Source: an uncultured Aquimarina sp.
Lineage (GTDB): Bacteria; Bacteroidota; Bacteroidia; Flavobacteriales; Flavobacteriaceae
Direction: 5' to 3'
NCBI RefSeq assembly: GCF_947496855.1
Contig: NZ_CANMED010000010.1
Coordinates: 36,052 to 100,051, forward strand
Length of the DNA stretch: 64,000 nucleotides
Shown: one piece after another, positions 1-9,304 of the stretch
Layout: the number at the start of each line of letters is the position of its first letter
How positions within the stretch are numbered: the first letter of the stretch is position 1
The notes under the pieces: generated by a model
Told to the model about the DNA's origin: nothing
The model's input: only the letters and a program-made list of their open reading frames with translations
The model's database searches: none
Translations under genes and position numbers: made by a program

Positions 1-1063
1 GTGCTTTACCAAAGAACTTCTCTACTGCTTCCTGAACTGCAGGAATACGAGTTGATCCTCCAACTAATATAATTTCATCGATGTCACTTGTAGATAATCC
101 TGCTGCTTTAAGAGCAGTACGACAAGGTTCAACAGTACGTTTTACTAAATCATCAATTAATTGATCAAATTTAGCTTTCGTTAATGATCTTACTAAGTGT
201 TTAGGACCACTTGCAGTAGCCGTTACATATGGTAAATTGATCTCAGTTTGAGAAGTAGAAGATAATTCTATCTTCGCTTTTTCTGCAGCTTCCTTAAGAC
301 GTTGTAAAGCCATTGGATCTTGACGCAGATCCATATTTTCTTCACTTTTAAACTCTTCTGCTAACCAATCAATAATTTTTTGATCTACATCATCTCCTCC
401 TAAATGCGTGTCTCCATCAGTTGACAATACTTCGAATACACCGTCACCTAATTCAAGTATAGATACATCATGAGTACCTCCACCAAAATCAAATACTACA
501 ATCTTCTGATCCGTACCTTTTTTATCAAGACCATAAGCTAATGCTGCAGCTGTAGGCTCATTGATAATTCTTTCTACCTTTAAACCTGCAATTTCTCCTG
601 CTTCCTTTGTAGCTTGACGTTGTGCATCATTAAAATATGCAGGTACCGTAATTACAGCTCTAGTTACATCTTGTCCAAGATAATCTTCTGCAGTTTTCTT
701 CATTTTCTGAAGTGTCATTGCAGATAATTCTTGTGGTGTATATAAACGTCCATCGATATCAACTCGTGGCGTGTCATTGTCTCCTTTTACTACTTTGTAA
801 GCAGCTCTTTGCGCTTCTTTTGCAGATTCTGAGAATTTATTCCCCATAAATCTTTTAATAGAAGAGATTGTTTTAGTTGGATTTGTAACCGCCTGACGTT
901 TTGCAGGATCACCAACTTTAATCTCTCCTCCTTCTACAAATGCTATTACAGATGGAGTAGTTCTCTTCCCCTCTGCATTAGGTATAACAACGGGCTCATT
1001 ACCTTCCATCACAGAAACACAAGAGTTTGTTGTCCCTAAATCTATTCCTATTATCTTACTCAT
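1..1063 (-). CDS. dnaK: Molecular chaperone DnaK (Hsp70), 3' end cut by window edge
   Basis: ATP-dependent Hsp70 chaperone of the cytoplasm, working with DnaJ and GrpE. Reading the minus strand from an ATG at 1063 gives 354 codons without a stop. It begins MSKIIGIDLGTTNSCVSVMEG (phosphate 1 motif), continues with VITVPAYFNDAQRQATKE near residues 140-157, and reaches VGGSTRIP near the left edge. These are the nucleotide-binding-domain motifs of DnaK. The substrate-binding domain, about 280 residues in this family, lies outside the window. The gene is divergent from sdaA. Upstream, paired palindromes and a sigma-54-like element are annotated separately. The identification is essentially certain. 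Confidence 0.98.
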   Translation of the reverse strand, partial: MSKIIGIDLGTTNSCVSVMEGNEPVVIPNAEGKRTTPSVIAFVEGGEIKVGDPAKRQAVTNPTKTISSIKRFMGNKFSESAKEAQRAAYKVVKGDNDTPRVDIDGRLYTPQELSAMTLQKMKKTAEDYLGQDVTRAVITVPAYFNDAQRQATKEAGEIAGLKVERIINEPTAAALAYGLDKKGTDQKIVVFDFGGGTHDVSILELGDGVFEVLSTDGDTHLGGDDVDQKIIDWLAEEFKSEENMDLRQDPMALQRLKEAAEKAKIELSSTSQTEINLPYVTATASGPKHLVRSLTKAKFDQLIDDLVKRTVEPCRTALKAAGLSTSDIDEIILVGGSTRIPAVQEAVEKFFGKA

Positions 1064-1113
1064 ATTATTGTATAAATGTTTTAGTGTTGTTCCTAATAAT
1101 TTATTGCAGATAA

Positions 1114-1154
1114 TTCAATGATTATGCCACGACAACTTGTCTGACAGGATGTCA
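1114..1154 (-). promoter_or_regulatory. Candidate dnaK promoter with two adjacent palindromes
   Basis: On the minus strand, TGGCATAATCATTGAA (1129-1114) resembles a sigma-54 -24/-12 element (TGGCA-N6-TTGMW) and would start transcription about 40 bases before the dnaK ATG. Immediately upstream lie GACAACTTGTC (1131-1141) and TGACA-GGA-TGTCA (1142-1154), two palindromes whose centres are about 12 bases apart. The pairing of such sites with a chaperone gene suggests stress control, but that is inference. Confidence 0.35.
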
Positions 1155-1299
1155 TTAACTCATGTTAATAAATAGAGTATTACTAAAACACGACATAAAA
1201 GAAAACATCACCCTGTCCTTAAGTATTTATTAAAAAAAAGTATTATTTTTTATCAATGCCCTATATTTACCCTTCCAATTTTACACTCAATTAAGAATT

Positions 1300-2724
1300 A
1301 TGGAATGTATCAGTATTTTTGATATGTTAAAGATAGGCGTAGGCCCTTCTAGTTCACACACTTTCGGCCCTTGGAGAGCAGGAAGAAGATGGATTGCCGA
1401 GTTAAAAGAAAACAATCAATTTAATTCTGTTGAAACCATTACAGTAGATCTATTCGGATCCTTATCCTTAACTGGGAAAGGGCATGCTACTGACATAGCT
1501 TCTATATTAGGTTTATGTGGATATGATCCACAGACTATTGATGTTTCTTCTATTTCCAGTATTATCGAATATATTCAGTTTAGTGAAGTTTTATCCCTTA
1601 ATGGTGAATTAGATATTAATTTTGATCCTAAAACACAGATCATATTTAACAAGGAGTTTAAAAAATTCCATCCAAATGCGATAACGTTTACTGCTATTTT
1701 GAAAGACAAACAAAAAACAGCATCAACATTCTATTCTATAGGAGGTGGTTTTGTTGTGCAAGAAGAGCGTAAGAGAAAAGAGAAAAAACTAGAGGAATTT
1801 CATATGTTCCCTATGCCTATTCAAAAAGCAACAGACCTTCTAACATACTGTAAAAAAAAGAATAAGAAAATATCAGAAATTGTTTTAGAAAATGAACGTT
1901 CTCTTCAAAGTGACAAAGAAATAAACACAAGAATAGAAGATATCTGGAGTACTATGTTAGAGTCCATGTATCTTGGCTGTCATACAGGAGGCACGCTTCC
2001 TGGAGGATTAAATGTACGACGACGCGCTTATGACACTCATAAAAAACTAATTGGAATTAAAGAATATTCTAATCCAACTCAGTGGATAGAATCCATAAGA
2101 AATACGGAGGTGAAATTTCGTCAGATACTAAAATGGGTATCTTGTTTTGCACTAGCTGTTAATGAGGTAAACGCTTCTCTAGGTAGAGTTGTTACGGCAC
2201 CAACAAACGGAAGTGCCGGTGTCATACCAGCTGTAATGATGTATTATATGGTAATCGAAAATCACGATGCAAATTTTGATGACATAAAACAATTTATGCT
2301 AGTAGCTGGAGAAATTGGCAGTCTATTTAAAAAAGGTGCCACTATATCTGCTGCTATGGGCGGTTGTCAAGCAGAAATTGGAGTTTCTTCTGCAATGGCA
2401 GCTGGAGCATTAGCAGAATTAATGGGGGGTACACCTGAACAAGTAGTGATGGCTAGTGAAATTGCTATGGAACATCATTTAGGTTTAACTTGTGATCCTA
2501 TTGGCGGTTTAGTACAGATTCCTTGCATAGAACGTAATGCTATGGGAGCCATAAAAGCTATTAATGCGTGCGAAATGGCTCTAGATTCTGATGCTGCTAA
2601 TGCTAAAGTACCTTTAGATAAAGTAATCGAAACTATGTGGGAAACAGCAAAAGACATGAATACTAAATATAAAGAAACTAGTGAAGGTGGGTTAGCAGTT
2701 AAGGTTAGTTTAAGCGATTGTTAA
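1300..2724 (+). CDS. sdaA: L-serine ammonia-lyase, iron-sulfur-dependent, single chain
   Basis: Converts L-serine to pyruvate and ammonia in the cytoplasm using a [4Fe-4S] cluster. At 474 residues it is the single-chain form, with the beta domain first and the catalytic alpha domain second. Visible motifs are GVGPSSSHT near residue 13, TAPTNGSAG near 298, and the cluster cysteines C356 (GGCQAEIG), C398 (LTCDPIGG) and C409 (IPCIERNAMGA). The ATG at 1300 fits the family N-terminus MECISIFDMLKIGVGPSSSH. A CPBP membrane protease gene follows after 9 bases, probably co-transcribed. Identification is secure. Confidence 0.96.
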   Translation: MECISIFDMLKIGVGPSSSHTFGPWRAGRRWIAELKENNQFNSVETITVDLFGSLSLTGKGHATDIASILGLCGYDPQTIDVSSISSIIEYIQFSEVLSLNGELDINFDPKTQIIFNKEFKKFHPNAITFTAILKDKQKTASTFYSIGGGFVVQEERKRKEKKLEEFHMFPMPIQKATDLLTYCKKKNKKISEIVLENERSLQSDKEINTRIEDIWSTMLESMYLGCHTGGTLPGGLNVRRRAYDTHKKLIGIKEYSNPTQWIESIRNTEVKFRQILKWVSCFALAVNEVNASLGRVVTAPTNGSAGVIPAVMMYYMVIENHDANFDDIKQFMLVAGEIGSLFKKGATISAAMGGCQAEIGVSSAMAAGALAELMGGTPEQVVMASEIAMEHHLGLTCDPIGGLVQIPCIERNAMGAIKAINACEMALDSDAANAKVPLDKVIETMWETAKDMNTKYKETSEGGLAVKVSLSDC

Positions 2725-2733
2725 AACACATTA

Positions 2734-3408
2734 ATGTTTAGAGATATTTTATTAAATAAAATCAAAAATCTATTTGTTTTTTACTTTCGATTATTCGGAT
2801 TATATATTCTCTTTTTTATATGTGTAGCATTATTGCAAAGCATATTTCCATATTTGGATTTACAAAAATATTCCCAGGATAGTCTTTTCGAGATTTTGAA
2901 AGATAACAAGCTTAAAGCTTTTATAGCTATGGTAGTATTTGCTCCTATCATAGAAGAACTCATGTTTAGAACCTTACTAAAACCAAAAATAAAAGAACTT
3001 TTATTTTTCTTAAGTTCTTGGACACTTTTTATCATTGGATTATTTATTACACTAGAATTAGAATGGTATGCTCGCTACTTGATATTTATAGTTTCTATTT
3101 TTGTCATATTCTTTATATATGAACAATTAATCTCTAAAAAACAACTTCAAAAGTTTAAGAATTTTCTAGAGAACCATCAATCAATAACACTTCAGGTTAC
3201 CTCAATAACCTTCGGTTTTCTTCATATTTTTAATTATGTAGATTCTTTTAAGATAGATAGCGTTTTATTCCTTCTTATTGTTCCAAGAATCATTGCGGGG
3301 CATATGTTTGGAAAACTTAAAATAGAGAATGAGCATATAATATGGCCCATCCTGCTTCATGCTATTAACAATGGAGTCGTTTTTTTTATAATTAGTAACA
3401 AGCCTTAA
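2734..3408 (+). CDS. CPBP family intramembrane metalloprotease
   Basis: A polytopic inner-membrane protein of 224 residues with about six hydrophobic segments. The CPBP (CAAX protease and bacteriocin-processing) signature is present: EELMFR at residues 74-79 gives the paired glutamates and arginine. FGFLHIFNY in the centre and LLHAINN near the C-terminus supply the later metal-binding histidines and asparagine. The substrate is unknown; bacterial members include prenyl-protein-type proteases and bacteriocin immunity proteins. It starts 9 bases after sdaA and ends one base before the convergent gene's stop. Confidence 0.85.
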   Translation: MFRDILLNKIKNLFVFYFRLFGLYILFFICVALLQSIFPYLDLQKYSQDSLFEILKDNKLKAFIAMVVFAPIIEELMFRTLLKPKIKELLFFLSSWTLFIIGLFITLELEWYARYLIFIVSIFVIFFIYEQLISKKQLQKFKNFLENHQSITLQVTSITFGFLHIFNYVDSFKIDSVLFLLIVPRIIAGHMFGKLKIENEHIIWPILLHAINNGVVFFIISNKP

Positions 3409-3409
3409 A

Positions 3410-3877
3410 TTACTTACAACCTTCTCTTTTTCTGGTATCCGCTATTGCAATAATTTTCCAAGTAGTTCCATTATTAAATAGTTGAAAAATATTAACCCCA
3501 CAGTGACTAAATTGATCATTTACATAAAACTCATATGGAGTCCAAATCTGAGCAATATTTGCATCAGCATCGATCTTAAAACTCAATAACTTCTCAAACC
3601 ATTTCTGATCTTTAGATCTATTATGTATTATTTCCAAAAATTTTCTAATATCAGTTTGTACAGTTTTGATTTTGCCGTCTTTTCCTTTAGAAATTGTTTG
3701 CATCGCCATATTAGGATCTATAGTACTTTTAATTTGAACAGTATCTCCTTTATGAAAACCTTCAAAGAAATCTAATATCGTTTGTTTGGCATTTTTTTGG
3801 TTCGCATCTATTTCTTTTTGAGAAAAAACGGTGTTGCAAGAAATAAATAAAAAGAATAGTATCAGGAATCTACGCAT
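3410..3877 (-). CDS. Secreted NTF2-like (lumazine-binding-like) protein
   Basis: A 155-residue protein with an N-terminal signal peptide (hydrophobic residues 3-18, likely cleaved near VFSQ), hence periplasmic or exported. The mature part reads like the small cone-shaped NTF2 fold: an opening helix (AKQTILDFFEGFHKGD) followed by strands ending in GTTWKIIAIADTR. Flavobacterial relatives are usually labelled nuclear transport factor 2 family or putative lumazine-binding. No catalytic residues can be assigned. It converges on the CPBP gene with a one-base gap. Confidence 0.65.
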   Translation of the reverse strand: MRRFLILFFLFISCNTVFSQKEIDANQKNAKQTILDFFEGFHKGDTVQIKSTIDPNMAMQTISKGKDGKIKTVQTDIRKFLEIIHNRSKDQKWFEKLLSFKIDADANIAQIWTPYEFYVNDQFSHCGVNIFQLFNNGTTWKIIAIADTRKREGCK

Positions 3878-4033
3878 AACATTCGAACTTTAATTTACCT
3901 AAAATTAAGGTTTTAATTGTTTTATCAAAAATATAAGTATTACTTCTCTTAAATAAATTTAAATCAAAAATAATATCCTCTTGTTACGATCTTACTAATT
4001 GATTACTTTTACGGTACTAAATTAACACACAAA

Positions 4034-4852
4034 ATGTCTACAGCAAAAAAAGATTACAAGCGCGTTACGGTAAAATCTCTGATAGAGATGAAAGCTAATA
4101 AAGAAAAAATATCCATGCTTACTGCCTATGATTATACGATGGCAAAAATTGTGGATGGCGCCGGAGTCGATGTTATTCTCGTTGGTGATTCTGCATCTAA
4201 TGTTATGGCAGGTCATGAAACCACCTTACCTATCACCTTGGATCAAATGATATATCACGCATCCTCTGTAATTAGAGCTATTGAGAGAGCATTGATTGTT
4301 GTAGATTTACCTTTTGGTAGTTACCAAAGTGATCCTAAAGAAGCATTACGTTCTGCTATTAGAATTATGAAAGAATCAGGCGGACATGCTGTAAAGCTTG
4401 AAGGAGGAAAAGAGGTAAAAGAGTCTATCAAAAGAATTCTTAACGCAGGAATTCCTGTAATGGGTCATTTAGGATTAACACCACAATCCATCTATAAATT
4501 TGGAACCTATACCGTACGTGCTAAAGAGGAGGAAGAAGCTAAACAGCTAAAAGAAGATGCCCTGATGTTACAGAAAGTTGGATGTTTTGCAATCGTACTT
4601 GAAAAAGTTCCTGCCAAATTAGCTAAAGAAGTAGCAGAAAGTTTAACGATCCCTATTATTGGAATTGGAGCTGGAAACGGTGTTGATGGGCAGGTATTAG
4701 TAACACACGATATGCTTGGTATGACACACGAATTTAATCCTCGTTTTTTAAGACGTTACTTAGATTTATACACAGAAATGACCAATGCATTTCAGCAATA
4801 TGTCTCTGATGTGAAGTCTGTAGACTTCCCTAATGATGATGAACAGTATTAA
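4034..4852 (+). CDS. panB: 3-methyl-2-oxobutanoate hydroxymethyltransferase
   Basis: First committed enzyme of pantothenate synthesis: it transfers a hydroxymethyl group from 5,10-methylene-THF to alpha-ketoisovalerate to give ketopantoate. The 272 residues match the family's length. Landmarks are MLTAYDYTMAKIVDGAG near residue 28, the metal-binding VGDSASNVMAGHETTLP near 51, GGHAVKLEGG near 116, MGHLGLTPQS near 142 and IGIGAGNGVDGQ near 215. It is the only pan gene visible here. The ketoisovalerate substrate also feeds the leucine operon 5 kb downstream. Confidence 0.96.
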   Translation: MSTAKKDYKRVTVKSLIEMKANKEKISMLTAYDYTMAKIVDGAGVDVILVGDSASNVMAGHETTLPITLDQMIYHASSVIRAIERALIVVDLPFGSYQSDPKEALRSAIRIMKESGGHAVKLEGGKEVKESIKRILNAGIPVMGHLGLTPQSIYKFGTYTVRAKEEEEAKQLKEDALMLQKVGCFAIVLEKVPAKLAKEVAESLTIPIIGIGAGNGVDGQVLVTHDMLGMTHEFNPRFLRRYLDLYTEMTNAFQQYVSDVKSVDFPNDDEQY

Positions 4853-4887
4853 TGTTAGTTGTTAGTTGTTAGTTGTTAGTTGTTAGT
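4853..4887 (+). repeat. Five-copy tandem repeat of TGTTAGT
   Basis: Immediately after the panB stop codon there are five perfect head-to-tail copies of the 7-mer TGTTAGT. The array fills the gap up to the presumed start region of the next gene. Seven is not a multiple of three, so copy-number slippage would shift any reading frame that ran through it. Confidence 0.9.
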
Positions 4888-4915
4888 TGAAAATAGTTTT
4901 TATTACTTAAACACA

Positions 4916-5614
4916 TTGTCGAAAAAAATAATTTCAAACAAATCAAATCTTCAAGTTCTTTATGAAGACAATCATCTGATTATTGTTAATAAAAGGGCTG
5001 GAGATATTGTGCAAGGTGATAAAACTGGAGACAAACCACTTAGTGAAATAGTTAAGGAATATATTGCAGAAAAATACAATAAACCAGGAGCTGTTTATTT
5101 AGGTGTTGTACATCGGTTAGATCGTCCTACAAGCGGAATTATTATTTTTGCTAGAACAAGCAAAGCTCTTCCTCGGCTTAATAAATTATTTGTAAATAAA
5201 GAGGCGAAAAAAACCTATTGGGCAGTTACAAAAAATACACCTCCAAAAGAAAGTGACACGCTTATTCATTGGCTAAAACGCAACCCGAAACAAAACAAAT
5301 CTTACGCGCATAACAATGAGGTAACGGATAGCAAAAAAGCTATTTTAGATTATCAAATTATCAAAAAATTAAATAACTATTGCGTTTTAGAAATTGACCT
5401 CCACACGGGTAGACATCATCAAATAAGGTCTCAACTGTCAAGTATTGGATCTATAATTAAAGGAGATTTAAAGTATGGAGCCGACCGGAGCAATAAAGAC
5501 GGTAGTATCCATTTGCACGCAAGAAAGCTTACCTTTATGCATCCTGTAAAAAAAGAATCCTTAACTATCATCGCTCCTCCTCCATCTGATCCAATCTGGG
5601 ATGAATGTATTTAA
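4916..5614 (+). CDS. RluA family pseudouridine synthase
   Basis: Isomerises uridine to pseudouridine in rRNA or tRNA. The catalytic motif VVHRLDRPTSG carries the conserved aspartate, and TGRHHQIRSQLS and HLHARKLTFMHPV are further RluA-family blocks. I place the start at TTG 4916 (LSKKIISNKSNLQVLYEDN), giving 232 residues; a longer frame from TTG 4880 would translate part of the TGTTAGT repeat and seems wrong. There is no ATG upstream of the conserved domain. No S4 domain is present, so it is the short catalytic form. The exact RNA target cannot be told. Confidence 0.88.
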   Translation: MSKKIISNKSNLQVLYEDNHLIIVNKRAGDIVQGDKTGDKPLSEIVKEYIAEKYNKPGAVYLGVVHRLDRPTSGIIIFARTSKALPRLNKLFVNKEAKKTYWAVTKNTPPKESDTLIHWLKRNPKQNKSYAHNNEVTDSKKAILDYQIIKKLNNYCVLEIDLHTGRHHQIRSQLSSIGSIIKGDLKYGADRSNKDGSIHLHARKLTFMHPVKKESLTIIAPPPSDPIWDECI

Positions 5615-5752
5615 ATTTTACGGAAAACTTGTTTTTCTAATTTAATTACCACAAATTTCCAATTTCACTTTCTTAAGTAACATTTTACTCTATTATTATA
5701 CTAATACAAAGGAGAACTTATTTTTTATTATTTCATTGTTAATTAAGGATAA

Positions 5753-6616
5753 ATGGATTATATAACATATTCGTCAGAATTATTTAAAAATATTGATTGG
5801 AGTTTTATATGGAGTATCCTTAAAGATATCGTACTTCCTAACTCTGGTACGCTTATTATTAATATAGTCATATTTCTATTTTTAGGTTTTATCATAGCTG
5901 TTATATATTGCATTTTACTCTGGCGTAAGGGTATTTTTAAAAGGGTGCCTAAATATTATAATTGGGTAGTAAAATTATACATCCCTATACTGCTTGTTGG
6001 AATTCTTTATATTTTTGGCCAATGGGGTTTTATAAGAGGTATCTATAAAATACTAGACAATGAAAAGACAATGATTGTTCAAGGAGTGTATAATGGCTCA
6101 GTTCAGCAAATTTTTGAATCTGAAGATGCCAAAAACAAATTTGTTATATCAGCTCAAATGTTAGCAATACAAGCTAAATCAGATTCTCAAGATTATGCTC
6201 TCTTTTTCGAAAAAAACTTTAAAAATTATGATACAGGCAGTTCTTTCCTAAATAAAACCAAAAATAAACTAGCAAAATTTATTATTAACAACTATAGTGA
6301 TGATCTTTACAAATTAACGATGTACGCACTTTTAACCTCTGCAGGTAAAGGACATGTCGATTTTTCTGAAGTACTCCCTTATGAAGAGTTTGATGCGGCT
6401 ATGAATCTATTATTAGAAGTAGGATATCAGGATATAGAAAAAGTAGTTTTAGACAAATTAAGTCAATGGTTTTCTATAGGCCTTACCTCTCAATATAACG
6501 GAATAGTAAAATCACTATTAATCCTATTAATCCTCATTCTTATTGTTCCCTTATTAGAATATTTTATATACAAAAAATGGATTGCTCCAAAACACATTTC
6601 TAAAACAACGTCGTAG
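5753..6616 (+). CDS. Hypothetical membrane protein
   Basis: I do not recognise a family. The 287-residue product has two strong hydrophobic segments near the N-terminus (about residues 28-58 and 75-95) and one near the C-terminus (about 252-272, ILLILILIVPLLEYF). Between them is a soluble, mostly helical region of about 150 residues rich in charged and aromatic residues. This suggests a membrane-anchored protein with a large loop on one side. It stands alone between a pseudouridine synthase and a convergent transporter gene. Confidence 0.6.
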   Translation: MDYITYSSELFKNIDWSFIWSILKDIVLPNSGTLIINIVIFLFLGFIIAVIYCILLWRKGIFKRVPKYYNWVVKLYIPILLVGILYIFGQWGFIRGIYKILDNEKTMIVQGVYNGSVQQIFESEDAKNKFVISAQMLAIQAKSDSQDYALFFEKNFKNYDTGSSFLNKTKNKLAKFIINNYSDDLYKLTMYALLTSAGKGHVDFSEVLPYEEFDAAMNLLLEVGYQDIEKVVLDKLSQWFSIGLTSQYNGIVKSLLILLILILIVPLLEYFIYKKWIAPKHISKTTS

Positions 6617-6678
6617 TACAAAATATTAAAAAATCAGAGTATTTATGAGCACTTGCTAAGTCTGCACGAATTACCTAA

Positions 6679-7539
6679 TTATCTGTAAGATCTTACACTT
6701 TCTATTACTACAGAAGTTAAGATTAATGTTCCACCGATAATCGTAGTCAAAACTGGTATTTCCTTAAGAAAGATAATTCCGATAATAATTCCATAAACCG
6801 GTTGTATACTGCTTATAATACTTGCTGTAGTTGCAGAAAATCGTTTCAAACTAAATAAAAACATTGTATGACCAATAGCTGTGGTTAAAATAGCCAATAC
6901 TAAGGTCCAAGGCCATTGAGTTACAATTCCTGAACTATCCATTAAAAAAAGTGTCGGTAAAAGCATCAAGCTAATGATAACAAGTTGATACCACATTAAC
7001 ATAGAGCCGTGATAATTACTTACTTTAGTCTTCATAATCAAATTCCGAAGTGCATAGCATAATGCAGATATTACACCTAAACCAACTGCTTTAGCATAAG
7101 AGTTTTCTAGACTAAAATCAGGTACCAAAAAATAAATTCCTAATAAAACTAAAGCTCCTAAAACCAAATGCATTTTCTGAAATTTTGTTTTCAGAAGTAT
7201 GGGCTCTAAAAAAGAAGTAATTACAGGATAAGTAAACAAAGATAACATCCCTACAGCGACACTAGACATCTTTAATGCATAGAAATAGGTAATCCAGTGT
7301 AACCCCATAAGAATACCACCAAGAATTATAGTAAACCGATCTTTGGACGCGATGCCAAAAGAGATTTTTTTCCATTTACAAAACAAGAACAATATGATTC
7401 CTGCCAAAATAGCTCTAAAAGCAATAGTTACAGGAACAGGCATATCAATATATCTGCCTAGTGCTCCAGAAGTACTAATGAAAAGCATGGCCAGATTTAG
7501 TTCCAGAATATTACGCAGATGTTGGGTGTTTTGGGGCAT
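6679..7539 (-). CDS. DMT superfamily (EamA) transporter
   Basis: A 286-residue polytopic protein with about ten hydrophobic segments in two EamA-type halves. The first half contains the typical FRAILAGIILFLF stretch, and the second ends in SSIQPVYGIIIGIIFLKEIP, the hallmark second-repeat motif of drug/metabolite exporters. The substrate is unknown; relatives export amino acids, metabolites or drugs. It lies 12 bases downstream of the helical-repeat gene on the same strand and is probably co-transcribed with it. Confidence 0.88.
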   Translation of the reverse strand: MPQNTQHLRNILELNLAMLFISTSGALGRYIDMPVPVTIAFRAILAGIILFLFCKWKKISFGIASKDRFTIILGGILMGLHWITYFYALKMSSVAVGMLSLFTYPVITSFLEPILLKTKFQKMHLVLGALVLLGIYFLVPDFSLENSYAKAVGLGVISALCYALRNLIMKTKVSNYHGSMLMWYQLVIISLMLLPTLFLMDSSGIVTQWPWTLVLAILTTAIGHTMFLFSLKRFSATTASIISSIQPVYGIIIGIIFLKEIPVLTTIIGGTLILTSVVIESVRSYR

Positions 7540-7551
7540 ATAACAGAATAA

Positions 7552-9096
7552 TTATCGAATTAGTTTTTTTGATTTTTCTTTAATAATATCTGCCACTGGT
7601 CTACCTTCTATATTACTTTCTAACCAAGATAGAATATCTAAATATAAAAAAGCTCTCTTTTCATATGGATGATCCTCATACTGTTTCAAAGTTTTATGAA
7701 GCTTCCTAAATTCATCCTTAATCTGATGAGGAAAAATATCTCCTAAGCTTTTAAGAAACTTAATCATTTCTTTCTGGACCTCGTGTAAGTCATCCATCTT
7801 TATCAAAAATCTATATGTCTCCTTTAACTGAGTTTCTAAATGATAATCCATTCCAGCTTCATAATGTGCAACCAAACTTAGGACTCTAGCAAAACACATC
7901 AAATCTTCTCGCATTTTTAGCGATTTATTATTAATGATTTTCTTTAGATATTCTATACATTTTCGATGATTAGCCATACCAAAATACAAACAACCAATCT
8001 TATAATACAACACCATGATGTGATGATCATCCAAACGATTCTTATACTCGGTAATTCCCTTTAAAATTTCAGTTACTAAATATTCTCCTTCATCAAAGGT
8101 TCCTTCTAAAAAATGAACATTTAATCTATTATTATAGATAAACTGAAACGAAAGAACCTCTATATTATCATCAATAGGAAAGTTATCAGATGTAATTGTC
8201 TTTTCGAACTTACTCAGTGTTAATTTCAACTGAGTTTTACCCTGAATCAAATACAAAGACTCTAGTAAATAATGATTTCCTCTTAGAAAGAATACTGGAT
8301 TAAGAATGATCATTTTAGGGGTTGAATAAAACAGATCCACCCACTTTTTAGAATATTTATAGCAGGATAAAAAATCTTGTACCATAAAACTATACCATAA
8401 GTGCGCTTTGTATAACCATAATTTTTCTCTAAAGCCAAGGATGTTCCAATCATACTTTGGTAATTTACTTTCGAAATAATTGGTAATTATTTTATGTTCT
8501 TTGTCATTCCGTACATACCCACTTTTGATCATCAATCCATATAACTGAAGAGAGAGATTAGACAACCGGCTTGTTAACACATTTTTCATGCTTAACATTT
8601 TAGCTTCAATAGTCAATTCATCTGCTCGACTGTTAATACTCCGCGTTATATATTGAGTTTCGATTACTTTTTCTAATTCTACAATTTCATAAGCGATATT
8701 ATTCTCTTCATTCTCTTTAGCGACGGTTTTCGCTTTATCCAAGATTTTCAAGCTCTGCTTATACAACCCTTTATGATATAAAATAGTAGCGAAATCTAGT
8801 TGCTCTCTTATCTGTGATCTTACGTTTTGGTGTAATGGGCTTAATCTAAGACTAATCAATATTTGTTTGTATAAATGTGCTTTAAGATTAGAAAGTTGTT
8901 GTTTTTTGACAATTCCTTTAGATACAATAAGCTCTTCATCTAGAGATTCACTTTTATCCAAATGGTTAAAAAGTGCTAAGAATTTGGAATCAGTATTTAC
9001 ACCTAATCTCCCAACGTACACCTTGAATTGTCGCTTTTCAGACTTAGAAAGTGATTTCACTAAGACAAACAAAGGATCTTTTTGATCATTAGTCAT
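7552..9096 (-). CDS. Conserved flavobacterial helical-repeat protein of unknown function
   Basis: A cytoplasmic-looking protein of 514 residues with no signal peptide or membrane segment. It is helical throughout, with TPR-like stretches such as LYHKGLYKQSLKILDKAKTV near residue 110 and YYKIGCLYFGMANHRKCIEY near 366. The N-terminus (DPLFVLVKSLSKSEKRQFK) resembles conserved uncharacterised Bacteroidota proteins. No catalytic motif is visible. It is the first gene of a two-gene unit with the EamA exporter. A scaffold role is a guess from the fold. Confidence 0.65.
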   Translation of the reverse strand: MTNDQKDPLFVLVKSLSKSEKRQFKVYVGRLGVNTDSKFLALFNHLDKSESLDEELIVSKGIVKKQQLSNLKAHLYKQILISLRLSPLHQNVRSQIREQLDFATILYHKGLYKQSLKILDKAKTVAKENEENNIAYEIVELEKVIETQYITRSINSRADELTIEAKMLSMKNVLTSRLSNLSLQLYGLMIKSGYVRNDKEHKIITNYFESKLPKYDWNILGFREKLWLYKAHLWYSFMVQDFLSCYKYSKKWVDLFYSTPKMIILNPVFFLRGNHYLLESLYLIQGKTQLKLTLSKFEKTITSDNFPIDDNIEVLSFQFIYNNRLNVHFLEGTFDEGEYLVTEILKGITEYKNRLDDHHIMVLYYKIGCLYFGMANHRKCIEYLKKIINNKSLKMREDLMCFARVLSLVAHYEAGMDYHLETQLKETYRFLIKMDDLHEVQKEMIKFLKSLGDIFPHQIKDEFRKLHKTLKQYEDHPYEKRAFLYLDILSWLESNIEGRPVADIIKEKSKKLIR

Positions 9097-9304
9097 TGTA
9101 AGAAAATATATTGTAATTAATTGATTAAAAGAAAGTTAAACTACAATCAAAACATTTCAACATTGTAAAACACGTAGCCAAATCCCTTCTTTTTGAATAA
9201 CCAAAATATAAATTCGTAAGAGAATACTAAAACATCTTAGAATAATATTTTAAAAAGATATCATTTAAAGAGATTATCAAAAATTAATAATTCACATAAT
9301 TCCT

